Shown here: positions 1-5,023 of the stretch, one piece after another
Layout: every line of letters begins with the position of its first letter
How positions within the stretch are numbered: the first letter of the stretch is position 1
NCBI GenBank assembly: GCA_903932755.1
Contig: CAIZHL010000537.1
Span: 1 to 5,023 of the forward strand
From: an uncultured beta proteobacterium
GTDB taxonomy: Bacteria > Pseudomonadota > Gammaproteobacteria > Burkholderiales > Rhodocyclaceae
Length of the DNA: 5,023 nt
Reading direction: 5' to 3'
Notes under the pieces: generated by a model
What the model was told of the DNA's origin: nothing
What the model saw: the letters and a program-made list of their open reading frames with translations, nothing else
Database searches by the model: none
Translations under genes and position numbers: made by a program

Positions 1-42
1 CTTCGACAGTGCAAACGAAATTCGGAACGGCGTCAGCATTAT
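1..42 (-). other. Possible out-of-frame continuation of senA
   Basis: Downstream of the senA stop, the minus-strand frame shifted by -1 (codons starting at 46-44) is open to the window edge. It reads LNNADAVPNFVCTVE. The ADAxxN pattern resembles the ADALYN/ADALFDS-type stretch that follows the DinB metal histidine in many SenA/EgtB proteins, though at a shorter distance than usual. A frameshift in the AT-rich TTAAATAAT run (minus strand, about 46-38) would join the two frames. The match is only a few residues, and the original frame is also open after its stop, so this is suggestive and not proof. The first 60 bases are about 47% GC, lower than the rest of the window. Confidence 0.35.
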
Positions 43-270
43 TTAATGGAGATGCGGATCGATTACAAACTCCATGAACCAGGCGACGTGGCCGAGTTCC
101 CACAGCGGCGGATTGATGATGTCGAGGCAGGGTACCTGCCGCGGGTCAGGTGATGTGTCAGGCGGCCAGGCCGCCCAGTCGTCGAGCAGGCTGATCGTAT
201 AATCGCGCGCATCCTGCAGTGCTTCGGCAAGCAGGCTTTTTCCGGCAGTCCTCAGATCAGGCGTGTCCAT
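43..270 (-). CDS. senA: SenA/EgtB-like selenoneine synthase, N-terminal part only (truncated or frameshifted)
   Basis: Encodes 75 residues that look like the start of a DinB-type domain of the EgtB/SenA family. In this family a non-haem iron enzyme joins hercynine to a thiol (EgtB) or a selenosugar (SenA). The key stretch is residues 53-66, NPPLWELGHVAWFM, where His61 matches the first metal-ligand histidine of the family. The other two iron-ligand histidines and the whole C-terminal FGE-sulfatase-like domain are missing, because family members are usually around 400 residues and this frame meets TAA at 45-43. The ATG at 270 is preceded by GGAGGG (281-286, minus strand) at 10 nt spacing, so the start is well supported. 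Assignment to SenA rather than EgtB rests on the adjacent senB and senC, not on this fragment itself. The stop lies in an AT-rich patch, and a -1 frame continuation is possible (see 1-42). It may be a pseudogene, an assembly error or a contig-end artefact. Confidence 0.7.
   Translation of the reverse strand: MDTPDLRTAGKSLLAEALQDARDYTISLLDDWAAWPPDTSPDPRQVPCLDIINPPLWELGHVAWFMEFVIDPHLH
198..203 (+). promoter_or_regulatory. Candidate -10 element for senB-senC, inside senA
   Basis: A perfect TATAAT on the plus strand, 59 bp upstream of the senB GTG, inside the senA coding sequence (the codons for Asp-Tyr-Thr). Such a hexamer is uncommon in GC-rich coding DNA. No convincing -35 hexamer lies at 16-18 bp upstream and there is no TGn extension, so an activator would probably be needed. 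Sequence match only. Confidence 0.35.
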
Positions 271-1228
271 CGAATCTCATCCCTCCGTCGCCATTATCAG
301 CCCGGCGCTGGCCAGTGCCAACAACGGCAACTGGCATACCGCACGGCGCTGGGCGCGTTGCCTGGCGCCCAGCGCGCGGGTGGAGATAGCACAGGAGTGG
401 CGTGGCGCCAGCGCCGACTTTTTGATTGCGCTGCACGCCCGCCGCTCGGCGCCGTCGATCGCCGCCTTCGCCGGGCGCCATCCGGAGCGTCCGCTGGTGG
501 TGGTGCTGACCGGGACCGATCTTTACCGCGACATCGCCACGGATGCGGCGGCTCAGCGGTCGCTGGCGCTGGCCAGTCGGCTCGTGGTGTTGCAGGCGGA
601 AGGCGTGCGGGCCCTGCCGCCCGAGTATGCGGCGAAGACCACGGTGATCTACCAGTCGGCGCGCAGCCTGCTGCCGGGGCGGCGCAGCCGGCGCCATTTC
701 GACCTGGCGCTGATCGGCCACATGCGTCCCGAGAAGGATCCGCTGACCGCCCTGCGTGCGCTGCGCCTGCTGCCGGCCGACCTGCCGGTGCGGCTGTTCC
801 ATGTCGGCGGCGAACTCGATCCTGCACTGGCGGCCGAGGTGCGCGCCCTGGGCGCGACCGAGCCGCGCTATCGCTGGCTCGGCCCGCTGTCGCAGGCGGA
901 AACCCGCCAGCGCCTCAAGCGTTGCCGCCTGCTGCTGCTGCCTTCGCTCATGGAAGGCGGCGCCAACGTGCTGATCGAGGCCGTGACCAGCGGCGTGCCG
1001 GTACTGGGCAGCGACATTCCCGGCAATCGTGGCATGCTCGGCGCGGCTTACCCGGGCTGGTTTCCGACGGGCGATGCGGCGGCGCTGGCGGCAATGATTT
1101 CCCGCGCCGTGCGCGATCCCGCCTGGTACGCCGGCTTGCACCGGCACTGCGCCGACAGGGTATCCTTGTTCTCCCCGGCGCAGGAATGCGCCGCCGTCCG
1201 CAGTCTCCTCGCAATGACAAGGTTATAA
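263..1228 (+). CDS. senB: SenB-type selenosugar synthase (glycosyltransferase, GT-B fold)
   Basis: A 321-residue glycosyltransferase-like protein. Characterised SenB proteins use selenophosphate and a UDP-sugar (UDP-GlcNAc and related) to make a 1-seleno-sugar, the selenium donor for SenA. Visible motifs are an N-terminal strand VAIISPALASANNGNW (9-24) as in the TIGR04348-type putative glycosyltransferases, TGTDLYRD (83-90), GHMRPEKDP (152-160), and a C-terminal GT4-like E-x7-E motif with Glu231 and Glu239 in EGGANVLIEA, followed by SGVPVLGSDIPGNRG (243-257). There is no signal peptide or membrane segment, so it is cytosolic. The GTG at 263 is the only ATG/GTG/TTG/CTG start between the upstream in-frame stop at 200-202 and the conserved N-terminal strand; its Shine-Dalgarno is weak. 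The 5' end overlaps senA head to head by 8 bp. The stop TAA is 2 nt before senC, indicating one transcript and likely translational coupling. Function is inferred from family and context. Confidence 0.85.
   Translation: MSIESHPSVAIISPALASANNGNWHTARRWARCLAPSARVEIAQEWRGASADFLIALHARRSAPSIAAFAGRHPERPLVVVLTGTDLYRDIATDAAAQRSLALASRLVVLQAEGVRALPPEYAAKTTVIYQSARSLLPGRRSRRHFDLALIGHMRPEKDPLTALRALRLLPADLPVRLFHVGGELDPALAAEVRALGATEPRYRWLGPLSQAETRQRLKRCRLLLLPSLMEGGANVLIEAVTSGVPVLGSDIPGNRGMLGAAYPGWFPTGDAAALAAMISRAVRDPAWYAGLHRHCADRVSLFSPAQECAAVRSLLAMTRL
281..286 (-). promoter_or_regulatory. Ribosome binding site of senA
   Basis: The minus strand reads GGAGGG here, ending 10 nt before the ATG at 270. It is a near-consensus Shine-Dalgarno sequence at slightly long spacing, and it lies inside the senB coding region. 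It fixes the senA start at 270. Confidence 0.65.
293..321 (-). promoter_or_regulatory. Candidate sigma70 promoter for senA, inside senB
   Basis: On the minus strand, TTGGCA (321-316) and GATAAT (298-293) are separated by exactly 17 nt. Each hexamer matches the sigma70 consensus at five of six positions. Transcription would begin near 286, putting the senA Shine-Dalgarno at the very 5' end of the mRNA, which is tight. Because senA and senB overlap at their starts, a senA promoter has to lie inside senB, and this is the best candidate. Sequence match only. Confidence 0.45.
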
Positions 1229-1230
1229 AA

Positions 1231-2295
1231 ATGAACTCCCCCGGAATTCCCGCAGCACCGGTCCGCCTCACTTCTTTCAGCCACGGCGGCGGCTGCGGCT
1301 GCAAGGTGGCGCCCGGCCTGCTCACCGAAATCCTGCGCGGTGTGCGCAACTTTCCGGTGCCGAAGGAACTCATGGTCGGCATCGAAACCGCCGACGACGC
1401 GGCGGTGTATCGCCTCAACGACGAGCAGGCGCTGATCGCCACGACGGATTTCTTCATGCCCATCGTCGACGATCCCTACGACTTCGGCCGCATCGCCGCG
1501 ACCAATGCGATCAGCGACGTGTATGCCATGGGCGGTACCCCGATCATGGCCCTGGCCCTGGTCGGCATGCCGATCGACAAGCTGCCGCTGGAAGTGATCG
1601 GCAAGATCCTCGAAGGCGGCGAAAGCGTCTGCGCCGCGGCCGGCATTCCCATCGCCGGGGGCCACACCATCGATTCCGTGGAGCCGATCTACGGTCTGGT
1701 GGTGATGGGCCTGGTCCATCCGGACAAGGTCAAGACCAATGCCGGCGCCCGTGCCGGCGACGTGCTGGTCCTCGGCAAGCCGCTCGGCGTCGGCGTCATG
1801 TCGGCGGCGCTGAAGAAGGGCGCGCTCGATGCCGGCGGCTATGCCGCGATGATCGCCAGCACGACAAAGCTCAACACGCCGGGCCGCCACCTTGCGCATC
1901 TCGATGGCGTACATGCGCTGACCGACATCACCGGCTTCGGCCTGCTCGGTCACCTGCTCGAAGTCTGCCGCGGGGCAAAGCTTTCCGGCGTTCTCGACAT
2001 GGCGGCGGTGCCGCTGCTGGCCGACGTCGAGCGCCTGGCGACTGCGGGCTACATCACCGGCGCCTCGGCGCGCAACTGGATGGCCTACGGCGACGATGTG
2101 GCCCTGGATCCGGCGATCTCCGCCATGCAGCGCGCCCTGCTGACCGATCCGCAGACCAGCGGTGGCCTGCTGGTGGCCTGCGCGCCCGGGGCCGTCGATC
2201 AGGTGCTGGAGATGTTCCGCAATGAGGGCTTCGCCGCGGCCACCGTGGTGGGCCGGCTGGAAGCCGGGCCTGCTCAGGTGCGCGTGCTGCCCTGA
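1231..2295 (+). CDS. senC: Selenophosphate synthetase (selenide, water dikinase), SenC/SelD family
   Basis: A 354-residue protein, close to the usual length of SelD. It makes selenophosphate from selenide and ATP, with AMP and phosphate as by-products. It matches E. coli SelD along its whole length as I recall that sequence: glycine-rich GGGCGCK (19-25), with Cys22 equivalent to catalytic Cys17 and Lys25 to Lys20. Mg/ATP-binding aspartates are in ADDAAVY (54-60, Asp56), TTDFF (71-75, Asp73), TNAISD (91-96, Asp96) and TDITGFGLLGH (231-241, Asp232). Also present are AGGHTID (142-148) and DPQTSGGLL (306-314). The active-site residue is Cys, not selenocysteine. The ATG at 1231 follows AAGG (1219-1222) at 8 nt. 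The position 2 nt after senB suggests it feeds selenophosphate to SenB, hence senC. If it is the only copy in the genome it could also supply tRNA or selenocysteine pathways, and selD would be an equally correct name. Its 3' end overlaps the convergent egtD by 22 bp. Confidence 0.92.
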   Translation: MNSPGIPAAPVRLTSFSHGGGCGCKVAPGLLTEILRGVRNFPVPKELMVGIETADDAAVYRLNDEQALIATTDFFMPIVDDPYDFGRIAATNAISDVYAMGGTPIMALALVGMPIDKLPLEVIGKILEGGESVCAAAGIPIAGGHTIDSVEPIYGLVVMGLVHPDKVKTNAGARAGDVLVLGKPLGVGVMSAALKKGALDAGGYAAMIASTTKLNTPGRHLAHLDGVHALTDITGFGLLGHLLEVCRGAKLSGVLDMAAVPLLADVERLATAGYITGASARNWMAYGDDVALDPAISAMQRALLTDPQTSGGLLVACAPGAVDQVLEMFRNEGFAAATVVGRLEAGPAQVRVLP

Positions 2296-3272
2296 CGGGC
2301 GAAAAACAGCGCAAACCAGCCGCGCGGGTCGGTCCACATGCGGATGTCGGCAAATCCGGCCTCCGTCAGCAGGGTACTGAATCCGTCCGGCGAATACTTG
2401 TAGGAGTTTTCGGTGTGGATCCGCTCGCCGGCGGCAAAGCGCCGGATGCGGCGCCCGGACCCATCCGGCCAGCCGGCAGCGATGTCGCGCCTTGCCTCCA
2501 GATGCATTTCAATGCGCGCGGCGGCCTCGTTGAAAAAGGCCACGTGCTGCCATTCACCGATGTCGAAGTCGGCGTCGAGCCGGGCGTTGACGTGCCGCAG
2601 CAGGTTGCGGTTGAAGGCGGCGGTGACGCCGAGGGCGTCGTCATAGGCGGCATCGAGCAGCGCTTTTTCCTTGATCAGGTCGACCCCGATCAGGAGGCCG
2701 CCGGTGACGTCCATCTGTCCGGCCAGCCGCTCGAGGAAGGCGCGGGCATCGTGCGGGTTGAAATTGCCGATGCTGGAACCGGGATAGAAGAACATGCGCC
2801 GCTGCGGCGGCAGATCGTCAGGCAGTTTCAGTTCATCGGTGAAATCGAGGCCCAGTCCGGTCATGTCAATGGCCGGCAATTCGCGCTTGAGGTTCTGCAG
2901 CGAATCGCGCAGGAACTCGACCGAAATATCGACCGCGACGTAGCGTGCCGGAAGGACGCCGGCATGGAACAGTTTGCCGGCTTTGGCGCAACTGCCGCAA
3001 CCGAGGTCGATCAGCGTGCAGCCGGCACCCAGTGCTTCGCGGATGGCGGGCAGGTGCTCGCTGAAGATCGCGGCTTCGGTGCGGGTAGGGTAGTACTCCG
3101 GCAATTCGGTGATGGCCTCGAACAGGCGCGAACCGAGCGGGTCGTAAAAGAACTTGGGTGCGATCGTCGCTTGCGGCAGCAGCAAGCCGGCAGCAAGTTC
3201 TTCGCGCAAACGGGCCTTCTGGCGCGGCGAATCCCAGTCCAGAAGCTGCAGCAATTTGATTCCGGGGGTCAT
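2274..3272 (-). CDS. egtD: L-histidine N-alpha-methyltransferase EgtD (hercynine synthase)
   Basis: A 332-residue SAM-dependent methyltransferase (Methyltransf_33/EgtD family), close to the usual length of about 320. It trimethylates histidine to hercynine, the common precursor of ergothioneine and selenoneine. Visible motifs are KFFYDPLGSRLFEAI (40-54), PEYYPTRTE (58-66), SAM loop DLGCGSCAKAG (89-99), YVAVDIS (111-117, Asp115), FYPGSSIGNF (162-171), GVDLIKE (196-202), AYDDALGVTAAFN (209-221) and TENSYKYS (287-294). Compared with the mycobacterial enzyme, Asn170, Tyr210, Glu288 and Ser290 fall where the histidine-binding Asn166, Tyr206, Glu282 and Ser284 are expected (recalled, not aligned). 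The frame is open up to 3332, but the extra 20 residues lie over the end of the upstream gene and look unlike the family. The ATG at 3272, one base after that gene's TGA, is the sensible start and implies translational coupling. The 3' end overlaps senC. Cytosolic. Confidence 0.93.
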   Translation of the reverse strand: MTPGIKLLQLLDWDSPRQKARLREELAAGLLLPQATIAPKFFYDPLGSRLFEAITELPEYYPTRTEAAIFSEHLPAIREALGAGCTLIDLGCGSCAKAGKLFHAGVLPARYVAVDISVEFLRDSLQNLKRELPAIDMTGLGLDFTDELKLPDDLPPQRRMFFYPGSSIGNFNPHDARAFLERLAGQMDVTGGLLIGVDLIKEKALLDAAYDDALGVTAAFNRNLLRHVNARLDADFDIGEWQHVAFFNEAAARIEMHLEARRDIAAGWPDGSGRRIRRFAAGERIHTENSYKYSPDGFSTLLTEAGFADIRMWTDPRGWFALFFARQGSTRT

Positions 3273-3273
3273 C

Positions 3274-3984
3274 TCAGTCGGCCAGCAGCAAGAATACGGT
3301 GGGGCGCCTGTCCAGGTCGGGCGCCGCGCCACGCTGCCAGTCGGACATGCGGCGCGTGGCGATCCTTTCGCCGGGAAGGCTCAGATCGGTCGCCAGGCAC
3401 AGGCGCGTCTTCAGCCGGCAGTTGGCCAGCAGGGCTTTGAACAGTGCGCTGTTGCGGTAGGGAGTCTCGATGAATATCTGGGTTTGCCGGTTGCGGGCCG
3501 ATTCGTCCTCGAGTGCCACGATGCAACGGCCGCGCTCCGGTTCGCGCGCTGGCAGGTAGCCGTGGAAGGCGAAGCGCTGGCCCTCCAGTCCGGAGCCCAT
3601 CAGTGCCAGCAGCAGCGAGGACGGACCGATCAGCGGCTTGACGGTGATGCCCAGTTCGTGGGCACGGCGCACCAGCAAGGCGCCGGGATCGGCCACTGCC
3701 GGACAGCCTGCTTCGGACATCAGGCCGAGGTCGTGGCCGGCAGCCAGGGGCGCCAACAGGCGCTCGATGTCGGCAGGCGTGAGCGTGTCAGGCAATTGCT
3801 CGATCGCCAGCTCGCGCAGCGGCAGCGGATGGCCGAGCCGTTTGAGTTCGGCGCGCGCCGTCTTGGCATTCTCGGCGACGAAATGCGTCAGCCGGCAGGC
3901 GGCCTCGCGCGCCGTTGCGGGCAGGTAGTTTTCCCAGGGCGTGTCGCCGAGGGCGACGGGGAGCAGCCAGAGTGCGCCGGGCAT
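3274..3984 (-). CDS. SAM-dependent methyltransferase of the tetrapyrrole methylase/RsmI family
   Basis: A 236-residue protein related to RsmI, the 16S rRNA C1402 ribose 2'-O-methyltransferase, but shorter and clearly diverged. It starts GALWLLPVALGD (3-14), where RsmI has a GTLYIVPTPIGN-type strand. It then shows FVAENAKTAR (35-44) in place of AEDTRHT, MSEAGCPAVADPG (89-101) like the VSDAGTPLINDPG SAM-binding loop, LIGPSS (118-123), the GYLPAR block (142-147) and FIETPYRN (171-178) in place of FYESTHR. It lacks the C-terminal extension of true RsmI (about 280 residues). The gene pair maf-methylase recurs in betaproteobacteria as far as I recall, so it is probably a distinct subfamily with an unassigned substrate. 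The ATG at 3984 begins the conserved region and lies 11 nt after the maf stop; an upstream in-frame ATG at 4035 would overlap maf and add an Arg-rich, non-family leader. The TGA is one base before egtD. Confidence 0.85.
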   Translation of the reverse strand: MPGALWLLPVALGDTPWENYLPATAREAACRLTHFVAENAKTARAELKRLGHPLPLRELAIEQLPDTLTPADIERLLAPLAAGHDLGLMSEAGCPAVADPGALLVRRAHELGITVKPLIGPSSLLLALMGSGLEGQRFAFHGYLPAREPERGRCIVALEDESARNRQTQIFIETPYRNSALFKALLANCRLKTRLCLATDLSLPGERIATRRMSDWQRGAAPDLDRRPTVFLLLAD

Positions 3985-3995
3985 GGGTGCTGGGC

Positions 3996-4577
3996 TTAGG
4001 GCAGGGCCACGCCTTCGGCGCGCAGCATGTCGCACAGCGCGATCAGCGGCAGGCCGATCAGTGCATTGGGGTCATCGCCGCGCAGATAGGACAGGAGGGA
4101 AATGCCGAGGCCTTCGGATTTCGCGCTGCCGGCGCAGTTGAGCGCATCTTCCTTGTCCAGGTAGGCGTCGATTTCGGCATCGCCGAGGTCGCGAAAGCCT
4201 ACCTGCGTATCCACGCAGGACAATTGGACACGATCCGTGGCGCTGTTCAAGAGGCACAGCCCCGTGTGGAAGACCACCTCTTTTCCGCGCATCAGGCGCA
4301 GCTGGGCGATGGCATTCTCGCGGCTCCCCGGCTTGCCGAAGCGATGGTCGCCCTGGGCGGCCACCTGGTCGGAGCCGATGATCAGGGCGTCGGGGTAGCG
4401 TTTTACGACGGCGCGGGCCTTGGCTTCGGCAAGTCGCAGGGCGGTGGCAGCGGGGATTTCTTCGGGCAGCGCGGACTCGTCGGCTTCGGGCGCAATGGTC
4501 TCGAAGGGGATCTGCAGGCGCGCCAGAAGTTCGCGGCGGAAGGACGAGGTAGAGGCAAGAACGAGCAGGCGCGGCAT
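3996..4577 (-). CDS. yceF: Maf/YceF-type nucleotide pyrophosphatase (7-methyl-GTP pyrophosphatase)
   Basis: A 193-residue Maf-family protein, full length, strongly resembling E. coli YceF, which hydrolyses 7-methyl-GTP to the monophosphate and diphosphate and is thought to keep modified nucleotides out of nucleic acids. Visible are [11 protein letters not shown] (7-17), with the family's S-x-x-R-R phosphate-binding signature, IIGSDQV (66-72) with the catalytic base Asp70, GKP (81-83), [11 protein letters not shown] (103-113), [15 protein letters not shown] (147-161) with conserved Lys and Glu, and [16 protein letters not shown] (167-182). The last block is nearly identical to YceF and supports the m7GTP subclass over the dTTP/UTP (YhdE) subclass. 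The ATG at 4577 gives the canonical N-terminus; the Shine-Dalgarno is weak. It is divergent from yceD, as in E. coli, and first in the run maf-methylase-egtD. Confidence 0.93.
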   Translation of the reverse strand: MPRLLVLASTSSFRRELLARLQIPFETIAPEADESALPEEIPAATALRLAEAKARAVVKRYPDALIIGSDQVAAQGDHRFGKPGSRENAIAQLRLMRGKEVVFHTGLCLLNSATDRVQLSCVDTQVGFRDLGDAEIDAYLDKEDALNCAGSAKSEGLGISLLSYLRGDDPNALIGLPLIALCDMLRAEGVALP

Positions 4578-4586
4578 GTTTCAGGC

Positions 4587-4616
4587 TTGAAAAAGCAGAG
4601 TCGAACATGATATCAT
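4587..4616 (+). promoter_or_regulatory. Sigma70-type promoter for yceD, with extended -10
   Basis: TTGAAA (4587-4592) and TATCAT (4611-4616) are separated by 18 nt, and TGA immediately before the -10 gives an extended -10. Transcription would start near 4623, leaving an 18-nt leader before the yceD ATG. This is the best promoter match in the window and lies in its only real intergenic gap (4578-4640). Confidence 0.6.
4607..4616. promoter_or_regulatory. Palindromic shared -10 element between maf and yceD
   Basis: ATGATATCAT is a perfect 10-bp palindrome, so both strands read TGATATCAT, an extended -10. On the minus strand it would start transcription near 4600, about 23 nt before the maf ATG. 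No recognisable -35 lies 15-18 nt upstream on that strand, so maf transcription would rely on the extended -10. It could alternatively be a repressor half-site pair. Confidence 0.4.
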
Positions 4617-4640
4617 CCGCCGCTTTTGCTGCGCGAGCGC

Positions 4641-5023
4641 ATGGCTGTGTCTGATTTGATTGCAGGAACAGTCATTGATTCACTCGAGTTCGCGCGCAGT
4701 GGTGGTGTGCTGGAACGTAGCGTCAGGCTGGATGAATTGCCGCGCCTGGCCGACGTTCTTGCCACGACGACAGGATTGATGTCGGTCCGGCTCGAAGGAT
4801 GGCGGGACGACAAAGGCAGGTCGTGGTTGGAGGTGAATATCTCGGGCGAGCCGGAACTGCACTGCCAGCGTTGTCTTCGCGGCGTGAAGTTCCCGCTGGC
4901 TATCAGCAGCAGGTTGCAGCTGATAGGGCCGGGGGCGGAGTGGCCGGACGACGATCTGGTCGATGCCGGTGCGGATGCCCTAGAAGCCGAAAAGGCCTTG
5001 GCGGGCATTCCGCTGTTAGAAGA
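4641..5023 (+). CDS. yceD: YceD/DUF177 family protein, N-terminal part (runs off window)
   Basis: The frame is open from the ATG at 4641 to the window end, showing 127 codons plus two bases of a protein normally around 170 residues. DUF177 proteins (YceD, linked to large ribosomal subunit/23S rRNA accumulation in bacteria and plastids) carry a CxxC pair, visible here as Cys75 and Cys78 in LHCQRCLRGVKFPL (73-86), after the typical VRLEGWRDDKGRSWLEVNISG region (49-69). After it comes an acidic segment (PDDDLVDAG, 102-110) and the start of the usual EAEKAL... C-terminal part. The Shine-Dalgarno (GCGAG) is weak; a TTG at 4626 is in frame but would leave almost no leader. The gene is divergent from maf, and in relatives rpmF, plsX and fab genes follow, so these are expected just outside the window. 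Confidence 0.88.
   Translation, partial: MAVSDLIAGTVIDSLEFARSGGVLERSVRLDELPRLADVLATTTGLMSVRLEGWRDDKGRSWLEVNISGEPELHCQRCLRGVKFPLAISSRLQLIGPGAEWPDDDLVDAGADALEAEKALAGIPLLE

Noticed and set aside
257..1147. Minus-strand open frame of 296 codons opposite senB
   Set aside because: Gln/Arg/His-rich composition typical of the antisense of a GC-rich gene; no recognisable motif.
358..1230. The senC frame is open upstream through most of senB, allowing a 645-residue reading
   Set aside because: The upstream part is an Ala/Arg/Gly-rich shadow of senB with no family features. The ATG at 1231, directly after the senB stop and with a Shine-Dalgarno, gives the normal SelD N-terminus.
1048..2337. Minus-strand open frame of 429 codons opposite senC
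   Set aside because: Antisense shadow rich in Arg, His and Gly; senC on the other strand is a full-length conserved enzyme.
2260..2340. Searched for an intrinsic terminator between the convergent senC and egtD
   Set aside because: No stem-loop with a following T-run was seen on either strand.
3273..3332. In-frame 20-residue upstream extension of egtD
   Set aside because: It lies over the 3' end of the methylase gene and does not resemble EgtD N-termini; the ATG at 3272 gives the usual length.
2415..3440. Plus-strand open frame of 341 codons opposite egtD
   Set aside because: No family resemblance, compositionally an antisense shadow; egtD has conserved catalytic motifs throughout.
3985..4035. 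In-frame 17-residue upstream extension of the methylase
   Set aside because: Arg-rich leader overlapping the end of maf; the conserved domain begins right at the ATG at 3984.
3154..4610. Plus-strand open frames opposite the methylase and maf
   Set aside because: They overlap well-recognised genes in full and have no motifs or ribosome binding sites of note.
4613..5008. Minus-strand frame of 131 codons opposite yceD
   Set aside because: Ser/Arg-rich low-complexity shadow; the plus strand encodes a DUF177 protein with its CxxC motif.

Overview
The window is GC-rich (clearly above 60% over most of its length), gene-dense proteobacterial DNA. The maf(yceF)/yceD head-to-head arrangement, with a small tetrapyrrole-methylase-type gene directly behind maf, together with the protein sequences, points to a betaproteobacterium. 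Something near the Rhodocyclales is my best guess, but this is inference and not a species call. No tRNA, rRNA, CRISPR array, insertion sequence or phage gene was seen.

Left part (1-2295): a selenoneine-type biosynthesis locus. On the minus strand lies the 5' part of a senA/egtB-like gene (43-270), which stops after 75 codons. Head to head with it, overlapping by 8 bp, is senB (263-1228, +), a selenosugar-synthase-type glycosyltransferase. Two bases behind it comes senC (1231-2295, +), a full-length selenophosphate synthetase of the SelD family with the catalytic Cys and Lys in place.

Middle (2274-4577, minus strand): a tight run transcribed maf -> RsmI-like methylase -> egtD, with gaps of 11 and 1 nt. 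egtD encodes the histidine N-alpha-trimethyltransferase that makes hercynine, and its 3' end overlaps the 3' end of senC by 22 bp. The window therefore carries three of the four functions expected for selenoneine: selenophosphate from SenC, selenosugar from SenB, hercynine from EgtD. Of the fourth, the SenA-type coupling enzyme, only the N-terminus is present, and it appears interrupted by a frameshift or truncation near the window edge.

Right part (4578-5023): a 63-bp intergenic region with a good sigma70-type promoter whose -10 lies in a perfect palindrome and can serve both directions, then the start of yceD (DUF177), which runs off the window. maf, methylase and yceD are housekeeping genes. 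The selenoneine-related genes appear to have been attached to the end of that block.
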